Shown here piece after piece: positions 1 to 14,009 of a stretch of DNA of 64,000 nucleotides. The stretch comes from Vespa crabro (taxonomy: Eukaryota; Arthropoda; Insecta; Hymenoptera; Vespidae), in NCBI RefSeq assembly GCF_910589235.1, contig NC_060955.1, positions 24,453,514 through 24,517,513 of the forward strand, in the 5' to 3' direction. A program made the translations under genes and the position numbers. The notes beneath the pieces are model-generated. The model was not told the origin of the DNA. It made no database searches and saw only the letters and a program-made list of their open reading frames with translations. Every line of letters begins with the position of its first letter. The stretch's first letter is position 1.

Positions 1-29
1 AATTATTATTATCATTACGTTCCTCATAG

Positions 30-2141
30 ATAACATTTTCACCCGACGAAAGACGGAACATTTCAGAACTTTATCAAAAAATGAGCATTGGTGAATTGTG
101 TTCGATGGTGCCTCAAATCGATTGGCGTAAATACCTTTCGATCGTTTTAGCACGTCCCGTAAATACTTCTGAACCGGTTGTCGTATTTGCCCTACAATAT
201 ATTCAAGATTTGGTAAATTTACTCTCAAAAACTGAACCCAGGTGAATATCTTTATGTCCTTTACCATTTTGGCATTAGCGATACAACTGAGATTCTAACA
301 ACAGTTTTCGTCCTTTTTTCCTTTTGGTTTTTTTTTTTTTTTTTTTTTCTTTTTCTTTCTTTAGAACTATAGCAAATTATCTTTTATGGAGATTCGTACG
401 TCACAGAGTGAACAATTTAGATGATCGATTTCAAGAAGCTAAACAAAAGTTTTATTACATTCTCTTTGGGATAGAACAAGCCCCTCCTAGATGGAAGAAT
501 TGTGTATCACAGGTCAATGCCAATATGGGTATAGCCGTTGGTTCCATGTTCGTTCGAAAATATTTTGATGAAAAGAGTAAGAATGATGTAAGTTATTCGA
601 CCGCATAAAAGAACTAATTCAACAAAAGAATACCATTTTTCGTTTATAATGATATATAATAATTTTTTAAATATTAATCATAATTATGTAGACGCTATCC
701 ATGACACGAGAGATACAAGAATCATTTAGGGCATTACTGAATCAAACTACTTGGATTGACAACGAGACGAAACGATTAGCCAGCGAAAAAGTAAATGCTA
801 TGCTTTTAAGAATCGGCTATCCCGACTTTATCCTACAGCCACATTTATTAAATGAACGTTATAAGGATGTACGTCGATTAAATTCTCTGAATATCATTAT
901 CCGTTTTATTATTAGGATAATCCACTTTGATTTGATCTACTGTCCAGGTCGTAATCCATCCGGATAAATACTTTGAGAATACGTTAAATATTTTACAACA
1001 TTTGACAAGAGTGGAACAAGATCGTCTTGGTAGTTCGGTTAATAAGACTTTGTGGAATACCGCGCCTGCAGTTGTCAACGCTTATTACAGTCGCTACAAA
1101 AATCAGATAAGTCAGTCCTCTTTCCGATATTACATCAATGATATTTTTTATTAGATTTTGCTTGCACTAGTTTTTCCTTCCTTCCATCCTTCCTTCCTTC
1201 CTTCGTCGTTAAATTATAATCAATAATTTGGTTACTAATATTATACATTTAATTATGAGAATTAATATCGCAATATGGTGAAACGCGCTATGTGTAAGGT
1301 ATCAAGGTAGAAATCTAATCTGATCCACGAATATCAATGGGATTTATTGCATTTCTCATTTTTTACTCTCCCATCTCAGTGTTTCCAGCGGGCATACTAC
1401 AACCGCCATTTTATCACAGATACTTTCCAAAGAGCTTGAATTACGGAGGGATCGGTGTAGTGATCGGTCATGAAATTACCCATGGTTTCGACGACAAGGG
1501 CAGATTGTTCGATAAGAATGGCAATCTACACAGATGGTGGAAAAACGAAGATATCAATGGCTTCCATGAAAGAGCAAAATGTCTTATTGGTAAAAAATTC
1601 ATTGGTATCGCATCAATATAGTCTGTCTTGAATATACTTCATTATCGATAAAAAAGTTCAGCTATATTTTAGACCAATATAGCCGCTATACTGTAAGCGA
1701 AGTTGGCGCACAAATCAACGGTATAAATACACAAGGAGAGAATATCGCTGACAATGGAGGCATCAAACAAGCATTTAAAGTAAATAATAATCTTTCTCTT
1801 TGGAATATGAGGGATATTATACAAAATCTTTATACATGTAAAAGATGATAAAAATGTTGTTATAGGCTTATGAAAGATGGTTGTATATAAATGGCGATAA
1901 GGACGAGACTCTGCCTGGTATTAGCGCAACCGGAAGGCAATTGTTCTTTTTGAATTTCGCTCAAGTTTGGTGTGGTTCAATGCGACCAGAAGCTGCTAAA
2001 AATAAATTAAGAATTGCTGTCCATGCTCCTGGAAAATTCCGCGTGATCGGTACGCTGTCGAATTCAAAGGCTTTCGCGGATGTCTTTCATTGTCCCCTTG
2101 GTACACCTATGAATCCTATTAACAAATGCTCAGTTTGGTAA
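30..2141 (+). CDS. Neprilysin-like M13 zinc metallopeptidase, C-terminal 455 residues, 7 exons
   Basis: Membrane-type zinc endopeptidase of family M13 (neprilysin/ECE), which cleaves small extracellular peptides. Exons 30-241, 365-587, 692-868, 948-1110, 1380-1589, 1673-1779 and 1866-2141 join with consistent phases and total 1,368 nt. The piece carries NAYYS (substrate-backbone contact), the zinc motif HEITH at residues 289-293 of the visible part, the third zinc ligand in GENIADNGG (Glu351), and the family C-terminus CSVW. It corresponds to the last ~60% of a ~750-residue protein; the cytoplasmic tail, the membrane anchor and the first part of the ectodomain lie left of the window. The catalytic residues all look intact. 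An AATAAA at 2713-2718 could serve its 3' end. Family is certain; which insect neprilysin paralogue it is cannot be told from this half. Confidence 0.93.
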
Positions 2142-2183
2142 CATAGCCGTAGATAATTATTAAAGATATCCTTTCAAAATAGA

Positions 2184-2281
2184 TCACACGCACGCACACG
2201 CACACACGCACACACGCACGCACACACGCACACACGCACACACGCACACACGCACACACACACATATATATATATATATAT
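2184..2281. repeat. CA/CGCA microsatellite followed by TA run
   Basis: Interrupted CACACG/CACA dinucleotide tract ending in a short TA run, inside the presumed 3' UTR of the peptidase gene. Confidence 0.9.
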
Positions 2282-4004
2282 TGCCTTCATCAAGTATAAT
2301 TTTGCAATAAGTTGTCCTTCGTTCAATAGAAGATATTTTTAACTCGATTTATCTACGAAACCGAATGAATGTAAAATTAAAGGAAAAGTAAAACAAAAAC
2401 AAAAGAAAGAACATAAAAAAGCTTTGTTTCAAATTTCATTGTAAAAGCAAGAAAATCAAAAGTCAATTTTATGCCTTGAACAGTGCGTTCATTATTTTAT
2501 ATTTTGCCTTCTTTAATGTTTTTCCCTACTAATGTTTACAATTTTTTACGAATAATAATGAATTATCAAAAAGACATTCCATGTCACCAATGAAATACAT
2601 TCTGTACACGTCGTTAATGTTAATTACTTTATTACGTAATACTCACAGCGGTTCAAAAACGCACGAGTTGTTTCCACGCAAGTTATACACATAAAGAATT
2701 TTCGGTAAAAACAATAAAAAATGTATATACATTCCTTTATAAATAAATATAATATGTATATCTATATGTGTTTATATATGCGTATACATATTCCGTGAGT
2801 TTTTAGTATGCGCACTTAAAAAATGACGTTCATGACCCATTAAAAATCGGAATGAATATTATCGATTCTATGTTGAGACCTCAACAGTTTGGTAAATGTT
2901 TTGTATGTGTGTATGTGTATGTGTACATGCTGGCTACATAGATTATTATACCGGCATATTTCCTTTTGTCTCGTTGCTACGCTCTTACTTGTTTATTATT
3001 TTTACTTTTTTTATTTTTTTATATTTTGCACCTTTGATATTCGTTCCAGTTTTTCATCAAATTTCTGTATAATATCACAATTAATTTTAATGCAACGAGA
3101 TGTTTCCCATCTTCGAAAAGATAACGTATACAAATGCCTAAATAGTCTCCATATTCTATAAATTCGACACTTTCTTTATTTCGATATTTTCTACGACGGG
3201 GGCAAATTATATTGTCGTGTGTGTAAAGAGTTTACACATAGTATTATATTGGTGAACTTCTTTCATTTTTTCCTTTTCCATTTTGCTTTCAAAATTTCCC
3301 CTTTTTTATAAAAAGCAAAAAAAAAGAAAGATAAGAATATTAAAGATTCTGCGAGATATAACGTTTGAAATAATTCGGAAACAAAGATTGCTCTCTACTG
3401 ATGGAAAGTTGAAAAAATATAATTATTAATAACGATTAATGTGAGAATGGGAAGATGTTTGAAACATCAATGTATCAAACAGGAGCTAATACTTGACGTA
3501 CTTACAAGAATTAATAAGCTCTGTCAACCTGCACGTGTTTACAGTAATTTGTAATATATACATACATACATACATACATATATATACATACATACATGTG
3601 TGTGCGTGTGTGTGCGCGCGCGCGCGCGCGGGTATACATATATATGTATGCATGCATGTATGCACAAAGAATACTGCATAAGTAATACAACCCCTGTTAC
3701 TGCAAATGTTTCGTATGACTTAACACAAACCGTAACAACATTTCAAAAAAGGACACATTTGTCACACAGAGATTCCAATGACCTTAATTCTATTATGTAT
3801 AGACATTATAAATCATTATTACATGAGCTTGGACATTTTACCTTCTACAGCATTTTATCAAAATTGGCCTATTAAATATATAAACATATGTTTCGCGTGT
3901 GCTACTTCCGTCCACTTAATAAAACGACGTGGAATTATACCATAACTTCCTGTTAACGTCTATTAATGTCATTGTGTATACGTATTATGTGATAACAGAG
4001 ATCT
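2282..4004. other. AT-rich intergenic region, no gene seen
   Basis: Probable 3' UTR of the peptidase, then AT-rich spacer. Open frames up to 91 codons are T-rich or microsatellite-derived and show no protein-like composition. Contains a candidate AATAAA at 2713-2718 and another A-rich stretch around 2740. Confidence 0.6.
3557..3664. repeat. CATA, GT and GC microsatellite cluster
   Basis: CATA repeats, then alternating GT that becomes a run of GC (about 3610-3630), then TATG/CATG repeats. The alternating purine-pyrimidine core could adopt Z-DNA. Confidence 0.9.
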
Positions 4005-4566
4005 TCACTTATGCAGAAACTGGTACTCCAAAATGTCTTCTTCATCTGTAAAGAATAAAAATATTTCATGTTCCAAAGTACATAATGTCATATATCTACT
4101 GCACTAAAAGGGCGCTATACACTTAAATACACATACATTCTGTTGCAATTATAATGTTTGTGCAATGATAATTCAAAAATATAATCTGTCAAAAGTGTGT
4201 ATATAATAATAATACAAATGCAAGCATATCAAATGCTAAACATCAATGGTGCAATAAATTTTATTTGTTTGTTTTATTTTTCTTTTTTTCTTTTTTTTTT
4301 TTTTTTTCTTTTTCTTTTTCTTTACTATTGTCGAAAGGTACTGCCTCTCTGCAAATACAGAATAATAGTTTTCTTTCGAAACAATAAATGTTCATACTCA
4401 GATTACTGTCGCACAAGTAGCCAAACCTTGTAATCGTAATCATTCTATGCTCTTTAATGAAATCTAAAAGAAAATATTAAAATAAAACTACACTCACAAA
4501 TATTATCTCTGGCATTGTTGTCCAAATTACTTGTCTGCGTGCGACATTCTTCGTGCATACGTCGCC
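4005..4566 (-). CDS. Tentative two-exon 3' end of a small unknown gene
   Basis: Two candidate minus-strand exons. One, 4566-4498, lies between a TATGCAG acceptor and a perfect GTGAGT donor. The other, 4045-4005, follows TTCTTTACAG and ends in TGA. In the frame where the first exon reads RRMHEECRTQTSN, the split codon joins correctly and the second exon reads YEEDILEYQFLHK then stop. The splice sites and the hydrophilic, charged peptide are what support this. I recognise no family, and upstream exons were not found with certainty; the candidate at 6445-6561 could belong to the same transcript but joins it in a different frame. It could be a chance alignment of splice-like sites. Confidence 0.2.
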
Positions 4567-6103
4567 CTGCATAAACCATCAGCGCAGCACAAGGCACAAA
4601 AAGGATTCTATCATGTCTTTGACATAATAATAATCCATATGCATATAACAGCAGTCAGAAAGTAAATTGAGTGGCTATCAATTTTCAAAATAAAAAGCAG
4701 ACCTTTTAGAGCAGCAGAAGTGAAAAAACAAAAATTAAACCAATGATATGTCTGTGAACCGCAAAATATATCAATAAAATCCATCGTATTTAAACCAACA
4801 AAATATTTAAATATTATTGATAATATGAAATTATTTAGTAAGTTTATTAAAATAGTGAAACTCTTGAGGTGCTCAGACATATTATATCAAACCTGTCGGC
4901 AACATAAAATATTTTTATATTTTACAATGATTTATAATGAGATAATAGAATGATAATATTGACGAAAAACTTTTGTAACTAGTTTTCACGATACATACAT
5001 ATAGATAGAGATGCATAATTTGTTAAATTAAAACGTTCAATTTCACTATGCAATTTTCCATACAAGTTATAGTTATGACAATTACCTTTTTACCGTTATT
5101 AACTACCATATTATCAATTAATTTATGAAATCTTCTACAAACTTTTATATATATGTGTGCATATATATACACACACACACACCATATCATTGGTTATTAT
5201 TCAGTAAGCAATTTTATGTATCTATATCTATCATATATACAATACATATATAATGGGTTTCCAAAGTATGTCTATAAACAAGTTGCAATATTTATAATTA
5301 TTAACGTTTATAATAATTTATTTAATTAATATTAAAGAAAATATTATCATTAATAAATTATTATATAATAAAATCGAAATTCGAGCATAAAAATGAAATT
5401 TGAAAAATTGCATAGATTTGATTTTACAAAATTGTTCTTCCTATTATTGTGAAACAACAAATACATAAAATTTGCAGTGATACATATGTGTGTGTGTATG
5501 TATATATATATATACATACATATATATATTTATATATACATATACACACACACTCGTGTTCAGCAATTGAATTCATAAATTTTAAAAGAAAATATATTCT
5601 AAATACTATGCAGTGCATGAAAAAAAATCAGCCATAATATAATTTGGAAGTGAACACAATTTTATATACAATATTTCGGTCCTAGAAGTATGCACAAAAT
5701 CATATTTTCGATCAAATCGTTTCTTTGTATAAATGCAGAAGGCATTTTTTGTACTGAGAATATATAATAATTTATATTGTAAAACTGTTTTAAAATGAAA
5801 GTGTATAATAAATAAATTTTACTAAACAATGAAAAAGAAAATGTAATCAAAAATATTTTTTATAAAATATCATTAATAAGTGCATACACCTGAAAAATAC
5901 GTGTACAAGTTTTGTTGCTTTCTTGTACTTTTAACACAGATAAGATGGCACATTTAATACGAGAATAATGATTTAACATTATATATGTACACATTATCGA
6001 ACCTTTCATGGTGTTATACCAAATAATACAGTTGTGAACAGCTTTTTTCATTCAAATAATTTTAGATGTTTAGAATAAAGTAAAAGCGTCCGTGTCACAC
6101 ATA
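4567..6103. other. AT-rich intergenic region, nothing coding seen
   Basis: Holds short TA/CA microsatellites at about 5148-5182 and 5485-5553. Minus-strand open frames at 4611-4880 and 5662-6051 are low-complexity AT-rich translations without recognisable similarity or splice support. Confidence 0.6.
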
Positions 6104-6386
<283 letters not shown>

Positions 6387-6444
6387 CAAACGATGCATCA
6401 ACTATTGCATAATGTGCCTTTATAAATTTGGCAAATGCCTGACT

Positions 6445-6561
6445 TTACACATTCTTCATCATATAAAGATTATTTAAGGCAACAGTTGGTGAATCGTTCA
6501 GTACATGGAATAGTACATTGTTGATTTTAAAGGAATAGTTGGCCCATTGTCGTAGACAGTC
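6445..6561 (-). CDS. Tentative terminal exon of an unknown minus-strand gene
   Basis: A 39-codon open segment follows a good acceptor (CATTTTAG at 6562) and begins DCLRQWANYSFKINNVLFHV, ending ...LNNLYMMKNV before TAA. Composition is markedly protein-like for such AT-rich DNA. A GTAAAG donor just before the stop would alternatively splice it onward to the acceptor near 4567. I do not recognise the protein and could not place the upstream exons between here and the dishevelled stop at 8437. Confidence 0.3.
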   Translation of the reverse strand, partial: DCLRQWANYSFKINNVLFHVLNDSPTVALNNLYMMKNV

Positions 6562-8198
6562 CTAAAATGCAATGAATGGAGAAATATTAATATTATTACA
6601 GACCATTTATTACATACAGGTACACATGCACTATATGCTATTAACACCATATTTTAACATACATTTCTGTCAATAGTGTTATTGTTGTGATCATGCTTGT
6701 GCTTTACATTTTGTGCTATCATGCTTTTGCAAGTAGAATTACATTAAGATTAAAGCGTATATCACTGTGCATCTAATACAGAAGAAATAGATTTCCAGTG
6801 ATAAATAAGTAATTCATACAAGTAATTTCATATTTTGATACACTACTAACTAACAATTAATTTTATGGAAAATTATAATAATATTTTTATTTTTTAAGAG
6901 TAACTTTAAATGCACTGATATAGAAATAAGCCGTTTATATGTACACACGAACATATTGAATGGATTCTATTTATAGACATTCATACTTATATGAAGGAAT
7001 AAATACTGACATAAACATGAGAGTAAATTTTCCAGAAAGTTTTCAGCAAGAAATTGGCTTTAAACTGTACATAATATCTTTATGGATTAATAATAATCTA
7101 ATAACGTTCAATAAAATGGCAATTATTTAATATATAAGACCAGTGTTAATTTATATATTATGATTATATCAAATTTTAATCTACTACAAAAAAATCAATT
7201 ACTGGTACATCTATTATAGTATAATTATGTAACTATACTTGTTATGTTTTCATCCAATCTACACGCAGTTTAGCCAAAATAGTACGTCTCTCACAAATCT
7301 AATGAATTCAAAATCTGTTTGAAACTTATTTTTCTTTTTCTTCTCCTTATTATTATTACTATTACTATTTCTATTACTAATATTGTTGTTATTGTCGTTA
7401 ATATAGTCGTTTTGTTGTCGATATAGTTACTATCAATGTCAATATTGTTATTCTATCTCTAAAAAATAAGTTTTATCTATTCATTCTATTAATACTAATA
7501 CCAATATTATTCGACATAACATTCTAAACATTTCTACTTACAAAAAAAAAAGAAAAAAAAAAAAAAAAAGAAAAAAAAAAGAAAAAAAAATTAATAATTT
7601 AAGTATCCTTTCGCATGACGGAGCGAAGATAATTTTATATTACATTTTCAATTTAATCTTGTACTACATTGTATTATTTAATTATTCGTTGAAAATATTT
7701 TAGGCGATAGAACCAATAAAAAAACTGAAATATCATTAACATTATTTAAAATTTGCTTAAATTATTTTAATATTGTCAAAGATATTATAATATTCCGTAC
7801 TATATCAAGAGGTTATTATATAAAAAGACATTAGTATTTACATTTATGTAATACATGCAAATATTGAAATAAAAATATGTTAAATAGGTTTAAAACTAAA
7901 AATTTATTACACAGCATAGTGCAAATGTGTATTAATACACATGAATAATACCAAAAATATTGCAGGCTATATATACCAAATTAATGAATGAATACTATAC
8001 TATCATGCAAGGAATGATATTGATCATAGCTACACTAATAGATGGATGTAGTAATTAGATTGTATAACGTATTAACATGAATCGTAAAAAACATCTTAAA
8101 TCAATATCCAAAATACAAGCCAGCCAGACAATGTAAAAGTTTATATATATGTACGTATGTATGTGTATGTGTGCTCGCGGTGACGCGCGGTGTGTGTG
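6562..8198. other. AT-rich region downstream of dishevelled
   Basis: Probable dishevelled 3' UTR and spacer on the minus strand. Contains an A-rich tract interrupted by G (7541-7592). No convincing exon; a short open segment near 7257-7308 (minus strand) was too short to call. Confidence 0.55.
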
Positions 8199-8287
8199 CA
8201 TACATACATACATACATACATACATACATACATACATACATACATACATACATACATACATACATAGATGCACGCACGCACGCGGGC

Positions 8288-8331
<44 letters not shown>
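8199..8331. repeat. CATA array, GC-rich link and CA array
   Basis: About 17 CATA units (8199-8266), a CACG/CACCC-rich link, then a CA dinucleotide run (about 8286-8331). All long open frames here, on both strands, are repeat translations. Confidence 0.95.
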
Positions 8332-8332
<1 letters not shown>

Positions 8333-8436
8333 GTACTTATTGTTATGTCATATACATAAGATATCGCGTAACATTCTATCATATCCTATGTTCTCAGTCA
8401 GACTTATAAGTTATCTATTTACACAATACTAGGCAT

Positions 8437-9458
8437 CTACATAACATCGACAAAAAATTCACAAGGATTGCCCATCGCAATACGAAATGACTGTCTACTA
8501 CCAGATAAGTCTTGTTGATTTTGTTGAGTTCCTGAACCAGTTCCTGTCTGTACAGATTGCTCAGATCCACTGGACCGACTATGGCTTCCATTTGACCTTT
8601 TACCATTCGAACCATTCCCATTACCAGAATTCTTACTTGGCATACTTGGCACAGATGGGATATGTAATTCCGATTCGGATGCTGAAGAACAAGACTTCAA
8701 GTCGTGGATAGGTTCCTTACAAATATGTTCACTACCTGCACTGCTACCACCTAATAAATCGATGAATGGCCGTATAATCGGCACAGTGAGATCTTTCCAT
8801 ACATAAATGTATGAAATATAATTTGTTGCCAATATTCTCAAGCAACGATATAAAGGGATCGTATGTGAAATAGAATCTTACAGTATAAATGACAAATTTA
8901 AATTGACAATAAATCTTACCTGAACCACTATGAACACTTTCCTCTCTATGATATCCATATACAGTTGGTTCATTAGTAAAATTAAATGGCATTGGACTGT
9001 AACCAGTCGCAGAATGAGGTGCATAGGTCCCTGAGTAAGGCATGTCCCAAGCGTTAGGAGGCGGCAAAGGTCCAACCGTATCACAATCTAATTTCATGCT
9101 GCTCATAGCAGAACACAGATCACCAAATATATAATAACATTGTTCGGAAAATGTGATCTTATTCACAGTATGTCTGATGAATCCAGCTTTTAACATTAAT
9201 GATGCGTATTTTCTAGCTTCACGACGATCAATAATTCCTTCTACATGTGTGCTAAGCCAATCAACAACATCTGCCCCGATAAATGCATTTGGAATTGTAA
9301 TTTTAAGCCACATGCGATCACGAATTTCCAGACCCGAATCAGGGCGTGCCATGGCACGTACTATTGTTGGCATATCTGTATTAATGGTAAGGTGAAGTTC
9401 CTCTAGTGGTCCTATTCAAAAGAAATTATAACAATTATTAAACACGATTAAATATTGT

Positions 9459-9490
<32 letters not shown>

Positions 9491-11616
9491 ATAGGTCTGT
9501 GTATGTATTGTGATTAGTATAACTTACGTTCTGTATCTGGTAAAGTACTTGCAAGACTACTTGATGTAGATGTTAATGTTGTTGCACTTGGCGGACGAGG
9601 TGGGAAACCTTCGCCTCGTATAGCCGCTGTATGTGCCACCCATGCACCCGGATCTATAGGACGCACTGGTTCTGTTCTTGGTATGGTAAAATAACCTTTT
9701 GGATTCGGATCCCAACATTTTGCGACAACTAATTTGATAGGTCTAAAGGAAACAAAAATAATGAAATAAATGAAATAAATTAAATAAATGAAAAAGAAAT
9801 GTATATCCTTATTCTAAGAATATATGAATGGAGGAGATTTTCTTTTTTTTTATTCTTTTTTAAACAAAAACATCCTTTTTTCTCTCTTCAAATAATTCGA
9901 TAAAATAGTACGTACACATTTACAAACAGATATAATATATTTAAGATAAATAAATTCTCTCTTACCCTGGTTTTTGCACAACTTCACGTAGAACTCTTAC
10001 CGCCTCATCATTTGACATGTTCTCAAAATTAATATCATTAACTTGAAGAATCATGTCACCAGGTTCTATTCGGCCATCTAAAGCTACAGCTCCCCTATAT
10101 CAATAAAAAAAATTTATTTCCATGGAAAAATATTTAACAAGTAGAAATGTAAATGAAACTATCTTATCAATTACTATAAATCAATAAAAGGCAAATTTGC
10201 AGTATGTTTGAAATAGATTTCTTGTAATAATCAAGATAACTTCTAAAATATTGTACATTACAAAATATAAAATATCTAAGTATTTTCTAGTACTTGCTGA
10301 ACAATCAATTTTTATTGTGTCAGATAAGGAAAGAAATATTTGGAAATAAATAAAGCTCCGGCACACATTCAGATATATATACATATATAATGAGTGCGTG
10401 CGTGTGCGAGTGTGTGCTAAATTTCATGATATTAGGCCTCTGTTCTCACATGAATAATACAGAGAATTATATAATAATATATGCATATAAATTTCTGTAT
10501 AATAATGCATAGCGATAAGCATGTATTCAATAATAATGCATACACACACACGCACACACGAGCGCTTACGCGTATATACGTATGTACGTACATGAGGATT
10601 TAATATGAAGAATAATTTTATGAAATAACATTAAATAAGTCAACTATCATACCCTTTCATTATAGATCCAACATAAATTCCTCCATCTCCACCTTTATTA
10701 CTTTGTCCAACAATACTTATTCCAAGGAAATTGACAGTGTCCATATTTAATGAAACCGTTATGATATTTAAAGACATTGTGCTATCTGTGATACTGCTAA
10801 ATGAGGATGTTCGAGACATAGGAGGTAATCTGTGTCTTCTTCTTCTTTGAGGTCTACGTCGATCTAATACGCAGAAAATAAATATGAAAATTTAGCTAAA
10901 TAAATATCTGAAAGTAATAGAGACAGAACTAAAAATAAATAACAAAAGCTTCGATTAAAATGTAAATGATATTACATATTAACCTAAAGTTGCCCTGTCA
11001 ACTGCACTACTCATATTAGTATGACGACCTGTTGTAGATGTAATACGACTACTTGCATCGTCATCCGATTCTAAAAATGTTGTCGTTTCTAGATCTGAGC
11101 TCAATATGGAGGCAGTTTCATAGCCATGGCCAGAGCGATGCTTCGAATGACCATTTATTCGCAATCCTATATGCAATAAAATGCATAAAAATACATTAAT
11201 TTATGTTTCCTTTTTTCTTTTCTTTTCTTTTCTTTTTTTCTTTTTCTTTTTTACCAAATACATTCTTACAAATTTATGTTGGCATACACACAAACCATTA
11301 TATTTGTTGTATTTCTCATATTTGTCTGTATGATGTCTTGAACTTTTATGTAAATGATGTCCTTGTCGGCTGCTTATAATACTTTCAGTTTCTGTTAATG
11401 TATCATCGTGCGAAAGCGGTGGTGGACCACGATTCGTATGTCCTGGTGTTACATGATCAACACGATCATGCTTTACGTCACTGTGCGCTACAGAATCGGT
11501 ACAATGTGAAACACCATCCGATACATTGCTGCCTTCGGCAGACACCAACTGTCAAAATTAAGCATAAATGTTTTAAGATTCAGTATTATACGCATTGAAG
11601 CTTGTTGTTATATAAA

Positions 11617-11664
<48 letters not shown>

Positions 11665-12622
11665 ATCTTTTGGAGAAACATATTTCTTAAAAAGTGTATC
11701 ATGATAATAAACGAAGATCGATAAATTTAATAAATACTAATACTGAATGATGCTCCAAAAAAAGAAGCCAATAAGACGATAAATAAGCCTTACAATATAT
11801 ATCATATATGAGTATATTTATTTTATATTTAGTATAAGCTTGCGAGTATGCATTTGTATGGATATTAAATATGTGTGTGTCTCTTAAATATTTAACAATA
11901 TAATATCATATAGAAATTATTTAAATAATAATGTAGATAAACATGTCTTACCCATGAGACTACTCGTCCATTGAAGCATGGAAGATGCGCATCGTCGTCT
12001 ACAATCTCTTCTTTCACAACTCTAGTAGAAAAATAAAATAGAGAGGAAGGTTAAAATGAAAGAATTTAGCCCGCACGCGCAAGCACACGCACAAAGCGAG
12101 TATATAATTATCTTTCAATCGAAATACACACGGCGTATTATCGGAATACGCATACTATTGAAATAAACAGAGAGAAATAATCTATATAGGATCTATAAAG
12201 ATTTTCTATAAACAAAGGGCCGAATAAACGAGCACGGCGAGCGAGATATAAGACAACTATCATACGTATCGTATATATCTACATAAGATTCGATCTTGAA
12301 ATAACACAGAGCGTATCATCATTACAATGGCTTGACATTTATCTCGAAACAATAAAAAATATGATGTAACGTTATCAACGATGACGATAGAAAAATGTGA
12401 ACGTTTAATATTCATTTAAATTTGATCCTACTAAATATATTTATATCAATTGAACACCAACCCGAAGTCATCGTCCATTGATTTGAAGAAATACTTGTAA
12501 TTCGGTCGGTTGAGGACATTTTTAAAATCTGCCAAAGTCACCCTCTCCGGTGATATAGTCAGCTTCACCAAATAAGGTGTTTCTTCGTCGTCAATATGGT
12601 ATATAATTTTGGTTTCCTCCAT
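8437..12622 (-). CDS. dsh: Dishevelled, Wnt and planar-polarity scaffold (675 aa, complete)
   Basis: Cytoplasmic scaffold that relays Frizzled signals to the beta-catenin and planar cell polarity branches. Coding exons in order: 12622-12462, 12021-11952, 11548-11296, 11166-10984, 10863-10653, 10094-9966, 9742-9528, 9411-8920, 8750-8437; they total 2,028 nt. The DIX domain is at residues 1-80 (start MEETKIIYHIDDEETPYLVK). A basic stretch precedes the PDZ domain (about 254-340, binding loop NFLGISIVGQ). The DEP domain is at about 420-505 (IGADVVDWLSTHVEGIIDRR). A Ser/Gly-rich tail follows, with the conserved C-terminus GNPCEFFVDVM. The start is the only ATG fitting the DIX domain. The acceptor of the last exon could instead lie nearer 8793 (at GATCTC), which would add a few residues. 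A GT microsatellite (9457-9491) sits in the intron before the DEP exon. Confidence 0.97.
11621..11662. repeat. TA dinucleotide run in dishevelled intron
   Basis: Uninterrupted TA repeat in the intron between the second and third coding exons. Confidence 0.9.
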
Positions 12623-13267
12623 GATCGTGAAATAAATAATTCTACGTTGGTTTGATAGAAAAGTTGTATCAGTCAGGCCCCCACTAACTTGAGCAATTGT
12701 CTCAAACCAATATGGCGCGTTGCAGTTCGAGCCAAAGCCCTCACGCGCACAAAGTTTTTTAATAGCATGTAGCCATGGAATAGACACCAAGCACCATTGA
12801 TTAAAACATTCCAATATAAAAATGAGTCACAAAAATCTACTCGTTATTATTCCAAAAATTCTTCCTTTTCGCCTATTCATATTCTCCCGTACCGTTCAAA
12901 TAAATGTCAACACTCCTCCCGAGACGTAATCGCTAAAGCGGACCTTCCATTGCGCCCCCACTTCGCTACTGTCACGTTCGAAAATCCGCCGATGGTGCTA
13001 CAATCGCTTCCAATGTCTCTTTCCTTATAAAAGATACAAAATAAATAAGAAAATAAATATCAAATGCAATTTTAGATGTTTTAACGTCCTCTTAAATTCT
13101 TTTTCGCATCATGATGGCATAAAAGCTTTCTTCTCCTTCATACAATACGTACTACAGTACAAATACGTGCTTCCTTACTCGAATCAATAAAACATGGAAA
13201 TACTAATTTCGTAGGGATTTTGGTGTTGCGGCTACTTCTGATGCGCACATGTGTATATATATATACG

Positions 13268-13301
<34 letters not shown>

Positions 13302-13606
13302 CGTATGTACATACATATCACCCACTAATACGTTAATTCCATCGAATGTACGGTACTTCCGTGATTGTATCTTTTTGCGCGTTTTTATATTTTATTTTAA
13401 AGATAACAACTTTCATCAAATTCACATTGACAAGTACTTGAGTATAGTCTCTGGAATGAATCAACCTTGTTATCCGGGTACTTATTTTTTTACGAGTGGA
13501 AAAAGTGAACGAAAGTAACTTGACAACGGCAATGTTAACGGTGTTGTTTTTAGGACGACACGACGAATGAACTAAAGAAAATGTTTTATCGATAGTTTCA
13601 TTCGAC
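12623..13606. other. Dishevelled 5' flank and promoter region
   Basis: Upstream of the dishevelled start codon. Less AT-rich around 12900-13020, consistent with 5' UTR or promoter, but I see no clear TATA or initiator that decides a start. A TA/CATA microsatellite occupies 13252-13316. Frames at 12446-12814 and 12797-13030 are shadows of the first exon and its UTR. Confidence 0.5.
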
Positions 13607-13690
13607 AAGTATTGAAATATTAGTATTGAAATATTAGTATTGAAGTATTAGTATTGAAGTATTAGTATTGAAGTATTAGTATTGAAATAT
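13607..13690. repeat. 14-bp tandem repeat, six copies
   Basis: Unit GTATTGAAGTATTA with GTATTGAA recurring at 13609, 13623, 13637, 13651, 13665 and 13679, exactly 14 bp apart. The middle copies carry G in place of A at one position, so the array shows two subtypes. Confidence 0.95.
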
Positions 13691-13754
13691 GAGGAAATCG
13701 AGCAAGATCATGGACAAACGACCAACGATGATAGATTAGTATCAGTTTCGAGAG

Positions 13755-13770
13755 CTCGCCGGGAGGCGAG
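13755..13770. other. Perfect GC hairpin with GGGA loop
   Basis: CTCGCC-GGGA-GGCGAG, a 6-bp all-matched stem closing a tetraloop of GNRA type, in otherwise AT-rich DNA between the dishevelled 5' flank and the 3' end of the Na,K-ATPase beta gene. It may be part of a transcribed UTR. Confidence 0.6.
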
Positions 13771-14009
13771 TCAGCCCTAGGACGATCTCCTGTCATCACC
13801 GATAGTTACGTCTTACAGTTAATATTATTAATATTATTTGAACCAGTAATCCTTTATTTTTGCCAAATGTCATAAATTATTTATATTAGTTTATATATTT
13901 TCAAGTGATTTTATATTGATTTTAAATTAATCTTACTTCAAATGAAATATAAGAAATAAAAAAGAAATTAACTTTCATAATCGCATAATAAATATAAATC
14001 TTATTACAT

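Noticed and set aside
324..608. 94-codon frame starting with a poly-Phe stretch as a separate gene
   Set aside because: The Phe-rich start is the intron's polypyrimidine tract; the true exon starts at 365 after AG and belongs to the peptidase gene.
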